Shown piece by piece: positions 9,380 through 19,651 of a stretch of DNA of 64,000 nt. Both the position numbers and the translations under genes were made by a program. Below the pieces are notes generated by a model. It searched no databases. It worked only from the letters and a program-made list of their open reading frames with translations, and was not told where the DNA came from. This DNA comes from CAVVUF01 sp963751425 (GTDB taxonomy: Bacteria; Chloroflexota; Anaerolineae; Anaerolineales; UBA4823), in the NCBI GenBank assembly GCA_963751425.1, contig CAVVUF010000004.1:642734-706733 (forward strand), given 5' to 3'. The number at the start of each line of letters is the position of its first letter. The first letter of the stretch is position 1.

Positions 9380-12300
9380 CTATTGGATCTCCGGAAGCTT
9401 CTCAATCCGGGGTGGGAAAGCCAGATCATAGCCGGATACAAGCGATAAGTTCACATTGTAGGCTGGATCACGGTCCAAAGTCGCGCCCCACATACCGCGC
9501 ATCAGCCTGACTTCATTCTGGAACTGCTCGATCCGCTCCGGTGCATCGTGCCGGCCGGTCGAAGCCAACTCGTGATGGCGAAGCTCGACGGTCGGGGTCC
9601 AGATGATTCGCCAGCCCTGCTGACGCAACCGGATGCACAAATCGACGTCGTTGAACGCGATCGCCAACCTCTCATCAAAGCCGCCGACAGCCTCGAAAGC
9701 TTCGCGTCGCAGCACCACGCAGGCAGCCGTGACGCAGGAGAGATCCTGCTCCAGCGCCGCGCGGCCGAAATAGCCCCGCACGCCACTCGGATGCTTGATA
9801 TAGGCATGTCCGGCGACGCCGCTCAGTCCGAGAATGACGCCGGCGTGCTGGATGGTGTCGTTCGGATAGTGCAGCAAACAACCCACGGCGCCGACGCCGG
9901 GCAGTTCAACCCGCGCCACCAGCCGTTCCAGCCAATCCGGGGTGATGATCTCGACATCGTCATTGAGCAGGCAAATCACCGACCCGGTTGCCTGCACGCA
10001 CGGCCCAGTTGTTGACCGCCGAATAGTTGAACGGCTGATCTGGATAGGCCAGCACGCGAATGCGCGGATCGCCTTCGAGTTCGCGCAGATAGGCCGCACA
10101 GTCAGGCGCCTCGCGGCTTTTTTCGTTGATGGCGATCAATATCTCGTAGTGATCGTAGGTGGTATGGCGTAGCACGCTGCTGAGGCATTGCTGCACCAGT
10201 TTGCGGGCGAACGCCGTCGGGATCACGATGCTCACCTTCGGCAACCGCGTCGGCGCGCGGTAGTCCACCTGATAGAATTGATCGAGCACCGGCCTGACGA
10301 CGCCAGGCGCGTCCGTACGCCCCAAATGCTCTCTGATGGCGCGGGCACCGGCCTCCCTGGCATAAGGCTTCATCTTGATGCCGGCGAGCGATGCAGTCGA
10401 TCCATCCTCGGCTCGCCAGTGATAAAGAATGCGCGGGATATGCCTGATGCGCTCGGGCGTCGTCCGTTCGGCGCAGCGCAGCACGAGATCATGATCCTGG
10501 CTTCCTTCGAGACCGACCCGAAATCCGCCGACGCTCTCGACCAAGGAACGCCGGAACACGCCGAGGTGCGAGAACGCGTTCTGCGACAACATCAGCGCAG
10601 GATTCCAATCTGACTTGAAGTACGGATCAAACCGTGCCCCGTCGACTTCGAGCTTGTCTTCGTCGCTGAAGATCAGGTCCACGTCCGGATGGTGAACCAC
10701 TTCGTTCGCGACCCAGAACAAGGCGTGCTCCGGCAGTTCATCATCCGCGTCCAGCAGTGCGACGAAGATCGCCGGTGGCGAGCGACAGCGCGCTGTTTGA
10801 ATTGGCGGAAATGTGACCGTTCTCGCCCCGGTAGATCACCCGGATGCGCGCGTCGTTCCGCTTGCAGGCCTCCAAAACCTGCCGAACGTGCGGCATCGTC
10901 GACGCATCATCGGAAATGCAGAGCTCCCAATGGGGGTAAATCTGATTGAGTACGGAATCGATCGCTCGGCGCAGGAAGCGCTCGTTGCTCTGATAGACCG
11001 GCATGACGACCGAAATCAGCGGCCAGGCCACGGGCCGTTCAAGCGCCTTGCGAAAGATGGCGCGGTCGGCGTCCGTCAAGGTGTCGTAAGTTGCGATCCA
11101 TCGGCGGTAATTCTGCCGGGAATTGATACTATTGCCCTTCGGCGAGCTTGGATAGCGACCTTCCGACCGCCCATGCCGTTCATAGTGCAACAGAGGATTG
11201 GCGCCGCCTGTGGCGACGTCCGGATATTCGGTGAGATACCAGCCGGTGTCGAAATTCGGCCCCGGATTTCGCAGCTCGGCGGCACCATGCCGCACGTAAT
11301 GCAGCACCGGATCAATCCCGAGCTTCGCCACGTCGGGATATCGCCGCAGATACCAGTCGCGATCGAAATATTCCGAAGCGTTCAGCGCGCGGATGCCGGC
11401 CCGTTCGCGCCGTCGCGCCGTCAATCGTGCACCCCAATGGCCAAGGAGAGACAGCCCGCGGCCCTGCTCTTGGGCGTTCGGGGCATTCGTCTCACTCGCT
11501 TGGACACCACCCGATGACGGGAAGGTCTGCGCGTGCGGGGCGTTGATTGTCTGCAGCACTTCGTTGCGATTATCTCCCCGTGTTCCTCGCGCATAGCCCT
11601 GCCCAAGCGAGAAGCGCGTCTTCAGTTCGCTGCGCAACAGCTTCAATTCGATCTTGGCGCGATCGATGAAATCGGCCGGCACCGGATCGACGATTTCGTT
11701 GCAGTCGTGATATGCGAAGAAGGCATCATCCCGGTCGTCCGTCCCCGGCGATGCCTCCGGCCGTCCCTTCCGTACTTTGGTGATGAACTCCATGCGCGAC
11801 TTGACCGAAAAATGGTCGATGCGCAGGCTGTTCCAGCTCTTGATTCTGGTTCGCGCAGGCTCCGCCCACTCGATCGGCTCACCACAATCGTTCACATAAG
11901 ACCCACCCGTGATCGTCGCGACGTGGGGATTGACCATGGCGATGAACCGTTCCGGCCGAACGATGGTCTTCACCGTGCGATGCAAGTCGTTGTTGTCCTC
12001 GCCGCGACGGGCGAACCGCTCGATGACGAGTTCGCTCGTCGGTTCGAGTTGACCCGAACTGCCGTAGATCGCCCAGTTGATGACGGCAGCCGAGACCTCC
12101 GCAGTCGCGAAGATTTCAGCAATCGCCGAAGGAATATCGGTCCGTCCGTTCAGCGGCCGCAGGTATTCGTCGACATCGGTGATCGAACACACGTCGACCA
12201 GCCCGCAGAGCCGTTCCACGGCATCCTGATCGAAACCGAGCTGAAAGACGGTGGCGTCGCGCCAGTCGGTTCGATGAACGAAGCCGGCCTGTTCCAGGCT

Positions 12301-12741
12301 CTGGAGCAGCGAACTGGTATCGTCCACACCTCCGTTGTCGCCGATCAGAAACGTGTCGACTCCCAGAGCGCGATGATAAGCGATCCACTCGAGCAGGTAG
12401 GGTGCCTCGTCTTTTGCCGGGGACGCGATCGCGATGCGCGGACGCCAATGCGGAGCCACAACGCTACGCACTCCCCCGGGCAGGCGATGCCCCGTCGCCG
12501 CATTCAAGACCTCGACCCGGTCGCCCGGATTTAGCCGCAGGTGCACCTCGAACCGACCGCGCCTGCCCCCGCCGTCCGACCGCCCGGCGGCGTCGTCCGC
12601 CTGCGGCTCGACTGTCGCGGCCGTCTTACCGTTGACCAAAACAGTGACCGGCGACGGCGTGCCGTCGACGCTGCAGGACCAACCCGAGACACGGCCCCGA
12701 GCATCAACGCGTTCGAAGAAACTGAGCGGATCGGTCGTCAC
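9380..12741 (-). CDS. Very large multidomain glycosyltransferase with two tandem GT2 domains, frameshifted
   Basis: About 1120 residues after joining three frames (shifts near 10770 and 10000). In order: an N-terminal beta-sandwich-like region (GRVSGWSCSVDG); a Glyco_tranf_2_4-type domain from about residue 100 (IASPAKDEAPYLLEWIAYHR, then ITDVDEYL as a DxD-like site); a linker; two copies of a wYL-YPDVA / DP-LHYVRHG repeat (about residues 440-520) known from rhamnan-synthesis glycosyltransferases; a GT-A family 2 domain (PLISVVMPVYQSNERF, CISDDAST, LLDADDELP, IFSDEDKLE); and a second GT2 domain (VSIVIPTAFARK, CLLNDDVEIITPDWLE, FNDVDLCIRL). The GTG start at 12741 is weakly supported. It resembles the gene at 32280 over its last 600 residues. 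A role in surface polysaccharide or glycoprotein synthesis is inferred. Confidence 0.8.
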
Positions 12742-13122
12742 GGGCAGGCGTTCAGACTGGATTTCTGACTGACACGGTCGAGCGCGGAAACGGGTCGCCT
12801 AGACACGTTCGGGTGGGGCCTGCATGGGGCTCGGTAAGGAAGCGCATTGAGCCATCATGGCCGGGGCTATCTTTTGAATGCAAGCACTCCTTGCCAGGAT
12901 GCGGCAAACCGCTGGAGTGCTACACGTGACCGCTCGGGACCAATTGGCGGACAGATTGTGAAGGCCGACGCGTGAGGCTGCCGCGGCTGTGGCCAGCAAG
13001 CCACTTCGCAAAAGGATTTGCCGTTACCTCCACCCTCGGCCTTGGTTTCTGCCTTATGTTGATCGACTGCTGACTGGTAGAACCAACCGCGACTAGCTCT
13101 TCGACGGCGTCAGGGGGACGGC
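12742..13122. other. Divergent intergenic region with a nested hairpin
   Basis: 381 bases between the minus-strand glycosyltransferase and the plus-strand PagL-like gene; both promoters should lie here, though I see no convincing -35/-10 pair. At 12883-12921 a nested stem is visible: AGCACTCC (12883) pairs with GGAGTGCT (12914), and inside it TTGCC (12891) pairs with GGCAA (12903). No T-run follows on either strand. Confidence 0.4.
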
Positions 13123-14373
13123 GTGTGCTGGCGGCTCGCCATAGCGGCCATTGCGGTGTCGGCGAGCATGGGCAGCGCCTTTGCCCAGAGCGCATCCCCA
13201 TGGCTTGACGAAGTTCGGGTTGGCGGCTCCGCCGAGGTCGATGCCGCTGGGCAACGTGGGATATGTCCAGTTCGAAGCGTTGTTTTCGGCTTTGCCTTCC
13301 GCGCCGCTTTACAATTCCTACTTTTCTTACCTGTTCACGCCTCGCCCGCTGATCGGGGCCACCATCGGCCTGCACGGCAGAACCAACGGAGCATTTGCAG
13401 GGCTGGCCTGGAACCTGCCCATCCCCGGACCTTTCCTCGTCGAATTCACCTTCGGCGGCTTCGTCCATGATCAGGAGCTGTTCACGAATTATTCCGACCG
13501 TGAATCCCTGACCACGCGCTTCTTGTTCCGCGAGTCGATCTCGGTCGGCTACGAGATCAACCGCTACTGGCGCGTTTTGCTCTACGCGGATCACCTATCG
13601 AATGGAAATCTTGGCAGCGCCAACCGGGCGGTGAACAAAGCCGGCATCATGCTGGGAGCGAAGCTCGGCGAAGGCGGCAAGAATCCGCCACCGATCCCCG
13701 CACCCCACCCGATAACGCAATTCGATTGGATGGGCCCCTACGCGGGGTTCAGCGGTGGCTTTGGGTTCGGCAGAAACCAGTATCATATCGTCGAGGCTAG
13801 GTGCTCCGGACCTCTTCGCGCCCACCAAAGGTTCTTCTCTCAATCTGGTCTTGCAGGGCGGGTTCAATTGGACTTTCGGCCCGCTGCTTGTTGGACTTTG
13901 AAGGCGACATCGCCGTGCAGCGGCATGAGACCGCGGCCTCCCGCTTCGAGCCCATCCGCGAGGAGGTTGCCGCCTCCAGCAACTGGCTGTCGACGGCTCG
14001 CGCCCGCGTCGGCCTCATGTTCGACACGCCGTTCTACATTCAGCGCGTGATGGTCTACGCCACCGGCGGCTTGGCGTTCGCACATCTGGTTTGGCGTTAT
14101 TGCGATCCGGTCCTCACGAAATGCTACACGGACGGCGCACGATCAGGGAGTTGGATCGATCAAAGCGGGACACGCAACGGCTGGACTGCCGGGCTGGGCG
14201 CCGAAGCGCCGGTCACGCCATATTCGAGCGTGAAGGTGGAATATCTCTATGCCGATTTCGGCCAGCTTAGCTACGACTACGGCGCCATTAGAAATAACGT
14301 CGATTACGCCGCCCACGTCTTTCGCATCGGTCTGAATTTCGGCTTCTTCAATTCGTCCGCCGACAGGCAATAG
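13123..14373 (+). CDS. PagL-like lipid A deacylase fused to an Omp25-like beta-barrel, frameshifted
   Basis: A GTG start with AGGGGGA upstream and a signal peptide (MCWRLAIAAIAVSASMGSAF, cut after FAQ). The first domain (WLDEVRVGG, NSYFSYLFTPRPLIGATIGL, FVHDQELF, YEINRYWRVLLYADHLSNGN) is acyloxyacyl hydrolase/PagL-like; the H and S of ADHLSNG correspond to the catalytic His-x-Ser of PagL, which removes the 3-O acyl chain from lipid A in the outer membrane. After a short Pro-rich linker comes a second beta-barrel of the Omp25/RopB type (DWMGPYAGFSGGFGFG, WLSTARARVGLMFD, GWTAGLGAEAPVTPYSSVKVEYLYADFG) ending in an outer-membrane-like terminal strand with a hydrophobic FRIGLNFGFF. Frame shifts occur near 13240, 13800 and 13900; the matching lengths of linker and strands argue for one gene rather than two. 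Confidence 0.65.
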
Positions 14374-14465
14374 CCGCAGCGCCAACGGCGAAGCGCAGGG
14401 CGGCTTGCCCTCGGCACCGGCCAAAGGATAAAGGAGGTCCTGAGGCTCCGGATCGGACTGGGCGT

Positions 14466-15787
14466 GTGACGAATAATCTTGTAATCATCGCCGGCGGCGG
14501 CATCGGCGGGCTGGCGACAGCCTTGACGCTCCACCAGATCGGCGTGCCCTGCGTCGTCTTCGAAGCCGTCCGGGACATGCGCCCGCTCGGCGTCGGCATC
14601 AATCTGCAGCCCAATGCGGTGCGCGAGCTCTATCGATCTCGGCATCACCGCAGGACGATCTCGACCGCGTGGGCCTGCCCGCAAAGGAATGGGCGCTGGT
14701 CGGGCTCAACGGCAACGACATCTATTCCGAGCCGCGCGGGCGCCTGGCCGGCTACAACTGGCCGCAATATGCGGTTCATCGCGGCCAGTTCCACATGCTG
14801 CTGCTATCGACAAGGTGCGTGGAGCGGATCGGTCCGGAGGCGGTCAGGCTCGGCAGCCGCGTGACCGGCTACCGGAAGAACTCCGGACGGCAGCGTCAGC
14901 GCGCTCGTCGAGCACGCCGACGGCTCGACCTCCGAGGCGCACGGGCGCGCTGCTCATCGGCGCCGACGGCATCCACTCGGCGGTCAGCGCGCAGATGCAC
15001 CCGGCGCAGCCGCCGATCCACTGGGGCGGCGCGGTGATGTGGCGCGGCACCACCTGGGCGAAGCCGATACGCACCGGCGCCTCGTTCGTCGGCCTCGGCA
15101 CGCATCGCCACCGGATGGTCTTCTATCCGATCTCCCATCCCGACCCGCAGACCGGCCTCTCGATGATCAACTGGATCGCCGAGGTCACGATGGACAACCA
15201 CGAGGGCTGGAAGCAGAGCGGCTGGTTCCGCCAGGTCGGCATCGACGACTTCGTCCACCATTTCGAGGACTGGATCTGGGACTGGCTCGACGTGCCCGCC
15301 CTGATCAGGCAGGCGGACAGTCGCCTTCGAGAACCCGATGATCGACCGCGATCCGGTGCCGACCTGGCAGGACGGCCCGGTGGCGCTGCTCGGCGACGCC
15401 GCGCACGCCATGTATCCGACCGGCTCCAACGGCGGCAGCCAGGCCATCGTCGATGCCCGCGTCCTGGGCGCCGCCATGGTCGAGCACGGGGTCACGCCGG
15501 AGGCGCTCGCCGCCTATGACGCCAAGCTGTGCGGCCCGATCTCGCAGCTCATCCTGCGCAATCGCGGCGCCGGGCCGTTCGGGCTGCTCAACCTCGTCGA
15601 TGAACGCTGCGGCGGCACGTTCGACAACATCGACGACGTGATCCCGCCCGAGGAGCGCGCCGAATTCATGGCGGGCTACAAGGCCGCCGCGGGCTTCGCG
15701 ATCGAAAAGCTCAACACGGCGCCGCCGACGATCCCACACGGTGCGCGAGGCCCTTCGGCCAGAGCCAAGGCATTTCTTCCACTATAG
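14466..15787 (+). CDS. FAD-dependent aromatic-type monooxygenase, frameshifted
   Basis: About 440 residues across several frameshifts (near 14630, 14870, 14945 and 15320). The N-terminus VTNNLVIIAGGGIGGLATAL carries the GxGxxG dinucleotide fold, and PLGVGINLQPNAVREL follows. LLIGADGIHSAV is the DG motif and VALLGDAAHAMYPTGSNGGS is the GD motif that binds the FAD ribityl chain, so all three UbiH/PHBH-type fingerprints are present. Such enzymes hydroxylate aromatic or related substrates with NAD(P)H and oxygen. The substrate is not indicated. It is convergent with lanM, with about 50 bases between the stops; no functional tie to lanthipeptide maturation can be shown. Confidence 0.8.
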
Positions 15788-15837
15788 TGGCAGGCGGAAT
15801 ACCCGGCGCCAGCGAACGATCGCGCCGCCTCGTTGCT

Positions 15838-18800
15838 ATTCCCAGATCAGAACGTTGGGCAGCGAGCCATCCACTCGCCGCAACAGCGTATAGCCGACGC
15901 CTGCGAGCCCGCGGAACAGTCCGGGATTGAATTGCCGCTTGCCGACATTCCAGCGATAGTCGCCGCTGGCTGCCGCGTCCTCCATGACAGCCGCCATGCA
16001 CCGCGATGCATGTTCGCGCAGGTCGCCGCGCCCAAGCACGTCGGCGGCCTCGCAGAAGAATTCGACGCTGCCGAGCGTGCCGCAACACAGCGTGTCGACA
16101 TGGCCGGGCCAGCCGTGTTCCGCGCCGGCGAGCGCGTTGCGGACGTCCGTTTCGAGCCGCGCGGCATCTAGCCGGCCGCGCTTGGCGGTGGCGGCGCGCG
16201 CCATGCCCGATGCCCGGCGCGCCGTGACACCATTGGCACGGCCAGGGCCTCCCTCGCCGCCGCGCAAGTCCGGCCAGTTGTTGCGCTGCGCGTCATAGCT
16301 CGCATTTTCGAAGGCGATGCATTGCGACGCCGCCTCGGCGAAGTCCTCGCGTCCGGTCGCCGCCGCCAGCGACGCCAGCGCATAGGCAAAGCCGGCAGCG
16401 CCATGCGACATGCCGTTGAGCGCCTGCTCGCCCCTGCCCTGCCCGAGCCAGCTGCCACCGTGCTCGCCGCAGCGGGGTTGCGCGAGCAGATGTTCGCCGC
16501 AACTGACGCGCTCTGGCGAGAACCTCAGCGGACGAGCTGTCGCGGTAGAGCCGCAACAGGCCAAGGATGCCGCCAGCGCTCCCGCCGATCACGTCGAACT
16601 GCTTGTCGGCCCCGATCAGGTCGTCGGTGAACAGCTTCGCCGCGACATGCGCATCTGCAAGCAAGCCGTCGTCCCGCAGACACCTGGCCATCACGGCGAG
16701 CCCATAGACGATCGAGCCCAGGCCCGTGGCGCCGCCCGTACCCAACGATCGCGCCATGCGCGCTGCATTGCGGCCCTTGAAGGTCTTGCGCACATGCGCG
16801 ACCGCCGGCGAGCGCCAACTCGCTCGACGTTCTGCTCCCGGTCACCGCCGCATGGGCCGCGAGAAACACGCCGATTCCGCTGGTGCCGTTGTAGAGATCG
16901 GGACCCAGCGGCGCGAGCTGAGCAACCTCGCACTCTCCCAGCCAGTCCAGCCCGATCCAGGCGGCGGCCGGCCCCTTGCGGATGGCGTAACGCTCGAGGT
17001 CTGCGGCGATCCTGTCGGCCTCCGCCAGGAAGTTCGCCTGTATCGGGCACAACCTCCGCGCCAATGCGCAAGACGCGGCTTCCCGCGGAGGGAGCCACGA
17101 CCGGTGCCCTGGACACGCGACACCGTCGCGGTGTTCTGGCGGATGACCTCGACCTGCCAGGCGATCTCCGGCTCATCGAGGTTGCAAAGCCGGGCACCGG
17201 CGCGGTCGAGACCTGACACTGCCTCGGCCGGGACCGAAAGCCCGTCGGCATCGCGAATGTTGTTGCCGTCGCTCGGCAACACGAAATGCGGGACATTCAG
17301 CGCCACCAGCGCGGCGCGTTCGGCGCGCTGCAACGGCCATAGTGCATCTGACGCTTTCTCCCAGTCCGCCAGCCTGGCCAGGAAGTCCGCCTGCGCCGAC
17401 CAGATCACGCCGTCGTCCATGCTGCGGTGATTCTTCAGCCGCTGTAGCAGCATGTAATAGAAGCGCGTCGGACGAATGACCTTGCGGACCGCCAGCCCGG
17501 CAAAGCCGTCGAACAGCCCGCCGTACTGTCCATCCCGGCTCTGTCGACCGCAGAAACCTGGCGTAGTCCTCGAAGCCGGCGACGAAATCATCGATATGGT
17601 CGCCGAACATGGCGTAACGGCCATCCACATGCGGCAGGTTCGGAATGATCGCACTGGTTTGCGTTGTTCGCGTCGGCCGCATGGCGTCGGAATTGATGTT
17701 GCGCCACGCAATCCGTGTCTGAGACTTCCAGTCGGCGTTCATCCCGCCTATTGGCGAAAACCGTGTTGTCGGGCGACCGTCCATAGGCCGGCAGCAGGCC
17801 GACCATCATGACCGAGTAGTCGACGATCTCGGTCGCAGCCTGGAAGGCCTGCGCCTCGGCCTCATCGCTTCTGTGTTCCGTAGCGGCTGGCTGCAGGATC
17901 ATTTCCAGATCGATCGGCACCGGATGCTCGCCCGCCGCGATCATGTTCTCCTGGTGCATGTCGCTGCCGGCGAAGCAATGGAAGAGCGCGAGCCAAGCGC
18001 CCGCGCGCCGGAAAAATCGCTCGCAGCCCTTGTCGTCGGCGCAGCCGGCATGATCGATGAATTCGGTCCAGCCGTAGCCGTCGCGCGCGATTGCGCGCAC
18101 AGCCTTGAGGTCGATCGGGGAGCCGCTGCGATTCAGGCGTTCGACCAGCGCATGCCAGGCGGCATCGACGCGCAGATCCTTCGGCTTGTAGACGACGCGC
18201 GAGCCGTCCTCGAAGCGAACGATCATGACCGAGTGGCCGCCATTGTGCGGGTCGGAGAGACCGCACTCGATCCTGGCCACACGGCTCGACGCATCGGATC
18301 GAAGAACGTCGTGGCGGATCGCCGCCAGATCGGAATCGAGGCGCATGACGAATTCGCGCGATGTATCGATCCACTGCCGCGTGATCGTTGCAAGCAGTCG
18401 CAACAGGACCGGCTTGTCTTCGAACAGCCGCCGCAATCCGCCGCCCTTCATGTCGGCGATGAACCGATCGTATTGCGCCGTTTCGCCATCTGGTTGCGGC
18501 TCGCTTACAGCGGTCGGCATTGCGTCGGCTTTCCGCGCCTTGGCAAAGCGTTCGTAGAGCGCCGGAGTGCAAAGGCCGCTGATGTCTTTGAGCAATGCAT
18601 GCCGCAAGCAGCCACGCGCGGTGTCGTTCAGATGTCTGCGCGCGCGTTCGTCGATGCCGGCCCAAAGCAGCGCCTCGGCCTGTTCGACCAGCGGCGCAAA
18701 CAGATGCTCGAACGCGCAAGGCTCGGTGCCTTCGGGGGATGCGATCGCGTCGACCTTGCCCGCTCTTTGCAATGCGGCAACGATCCAGATGGCGTCATAA

Positions 18801-19163
18801 ATCCACGCCGGCACGGCCGCGGAAGCGCTGCCGGCGAACGGTGCCGAATTTCGCCAGAACCCCGCCGATCGACCATCCGTCTCGATCGAGCCGTCGCGCA
18901 AACAGCGTCCAATCGCCACTGGCCGATGACCGGCACCATGCCGCCAACCGCAAGGCCGCCGGATCGGCATCGCCTTTCTGTCCCGGCAACGATTCGAAAT
19001 CGTCGGACAGGAGTTCGTCAATCGTGGCGGCCCGCACCATCAGCTGTTCAAAAAAAGCGTCCACGCGATGTCTCTCATCAACTCGCCGGCATCCGTCAGG
19101 ACGAATGCCCGGGGAGACTTTTGCTGCCGCCGCCGCTCGTTCAAGCCCATCATCGGCAAGCAC
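15838..19163 (-). CDS. lanM: Class II lanthipeptide synthetase LanM, CCG zinc-site type, multiply frameshifted
   Basis: Roughly 1100 residues once frames are joined (shifts near 18850, 17745, 17540, 17070, 16810, 16520 and 16220). The first two thirds are the LanM dehydratase domain (DUF4135): RHDVLRSDASSRV, GGHSVMIVRFEDGSRVVYKP, KDLRVDAAWHALV, DGYGWTEFIDHAGC, FHCFAGSDMHQENMIAAG and HPVPIDLEMIL. The last third is the LanC-like cyclase: LYNGTSGIGVFLAAHA, GGSAGGILGLLRLY, NGMSHGAAGFAYAL, WCHGAPGI (16221-16232) and DTLCCGTLG (codons 16079-16087), ending RGLAGVGYTLLR. The WC plus CC pattern supplies three cysteines for zinc, as in ProcM, instead of the Cys-Cys-His of most LanC domains. Dehydrates Ser/Thr and closes thioether rings in the divergent precursor. 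Start uncertain: GTG at 19163, GTG at 19064 or ATG at 19040. Confidence 0.85.
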
Positions 19164-19323
19164 GCCAACGTGGCTGTAAAAATGATGCTTCGCCGGATCG
19201 TCCCGCCATGCCGGCCGATGACGAGAATGAGACTTTACACGGCCCAGGCCGCGTGTTGCACTGGCTACCTAGCCGTCAGCCTATTGTCCGCTTGGCGCGG
19301 CACGGCGACATGGAGCAATCCCC

Positions 19324-19494
19324 ATGGGTGACACCAGCACCACTCACGCCACCCTCGACCAAATCGACGAGGAAATTCTCAATTGCGACGTGTCCGACGA
19401 GGCCCTGGAAGCTGCGGCCGGCACCACGCGGGTGTTTACCGCGATGATCACCGACTGCCCAACGATCCTCGCATCCTGCTGTGGCGGACGTTAG
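19324..19494 (+). CDS. Putative class II lanthipeptide precursor peptide, 56 residues
   Basis: ATG at 19324 with GGAG at 19312-19315, stop TAG at 19492. The leader is acidic: residues 10-24 read TLDQIDEEILNCDVS and continue DEALEAAAG at 25-33, the SDEALE-AAAG pattern common in proteobacterial RiPP leaders. The deduced core (34-56) begins TTRVFTAMITDCPT and ends ILASCCGGR, with five Thr/Ser available for dehydration and three Cys for ring closure. Cleavage after the AAAG at residue 33 is inferred from the change in composition and the usual double-small-residue site. It is divergent from lanM, the expected context. No dedicated ABC transporter-protease (LanT) lies in the window, so export must be by another locus or is missing. 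Confidence 0.75.
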   Translation: MGDTSTTHATLDQIDEEILNCDVSDEALEAAAGTTRVFTAMITDCPTILASCCGGR

Positions 19495-19525
19495 GACAAG
19501 ACGGTGGGGCTCAACCCTTGGTGCA

Positions 19526-19545
19526 ACGAGTCCGGAGAGACTCGT
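19526..19545 (+). terminator. Hairpin downstream of the precursor gene
   Basis: A perfect 7-base stem, ACGAGTC (19526-19532) with GACTCGT (19539-19545), and a six-base loop, 31 bases after the precursor stop. A pyrimidine-rich stretch follows but not a clean T-run. Likely a terminator or an RNA-stabilising hairpin. Confidence 0.4.
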
Positions 19546-19651
19546 CCTCACTTAGCTTCTAGCTGCGGTTCTTTGCAGTACGAGTCTTGATGCTCGCCCG
19601 GCGCGTGGAATCAATTGCACGCCTCTCCGCGCCAGACGATGAGCCGGCAGC

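Noticed and set aside
11533..12534. Plus-strand 333-residue open frame inside the large glycosyltransferase
   Set aside because: It is antisense to clear GT motifs and shows no recognisable domains.
17873..19447. Long plus-strand open frame of 524 residues opposite lanM
   Set aside because: It is an antisense shadow in GC-rich DNA; the minus strand carries conserved LanM motifs and the plus frame has low-complexity Arg/Ala composition with no family match.
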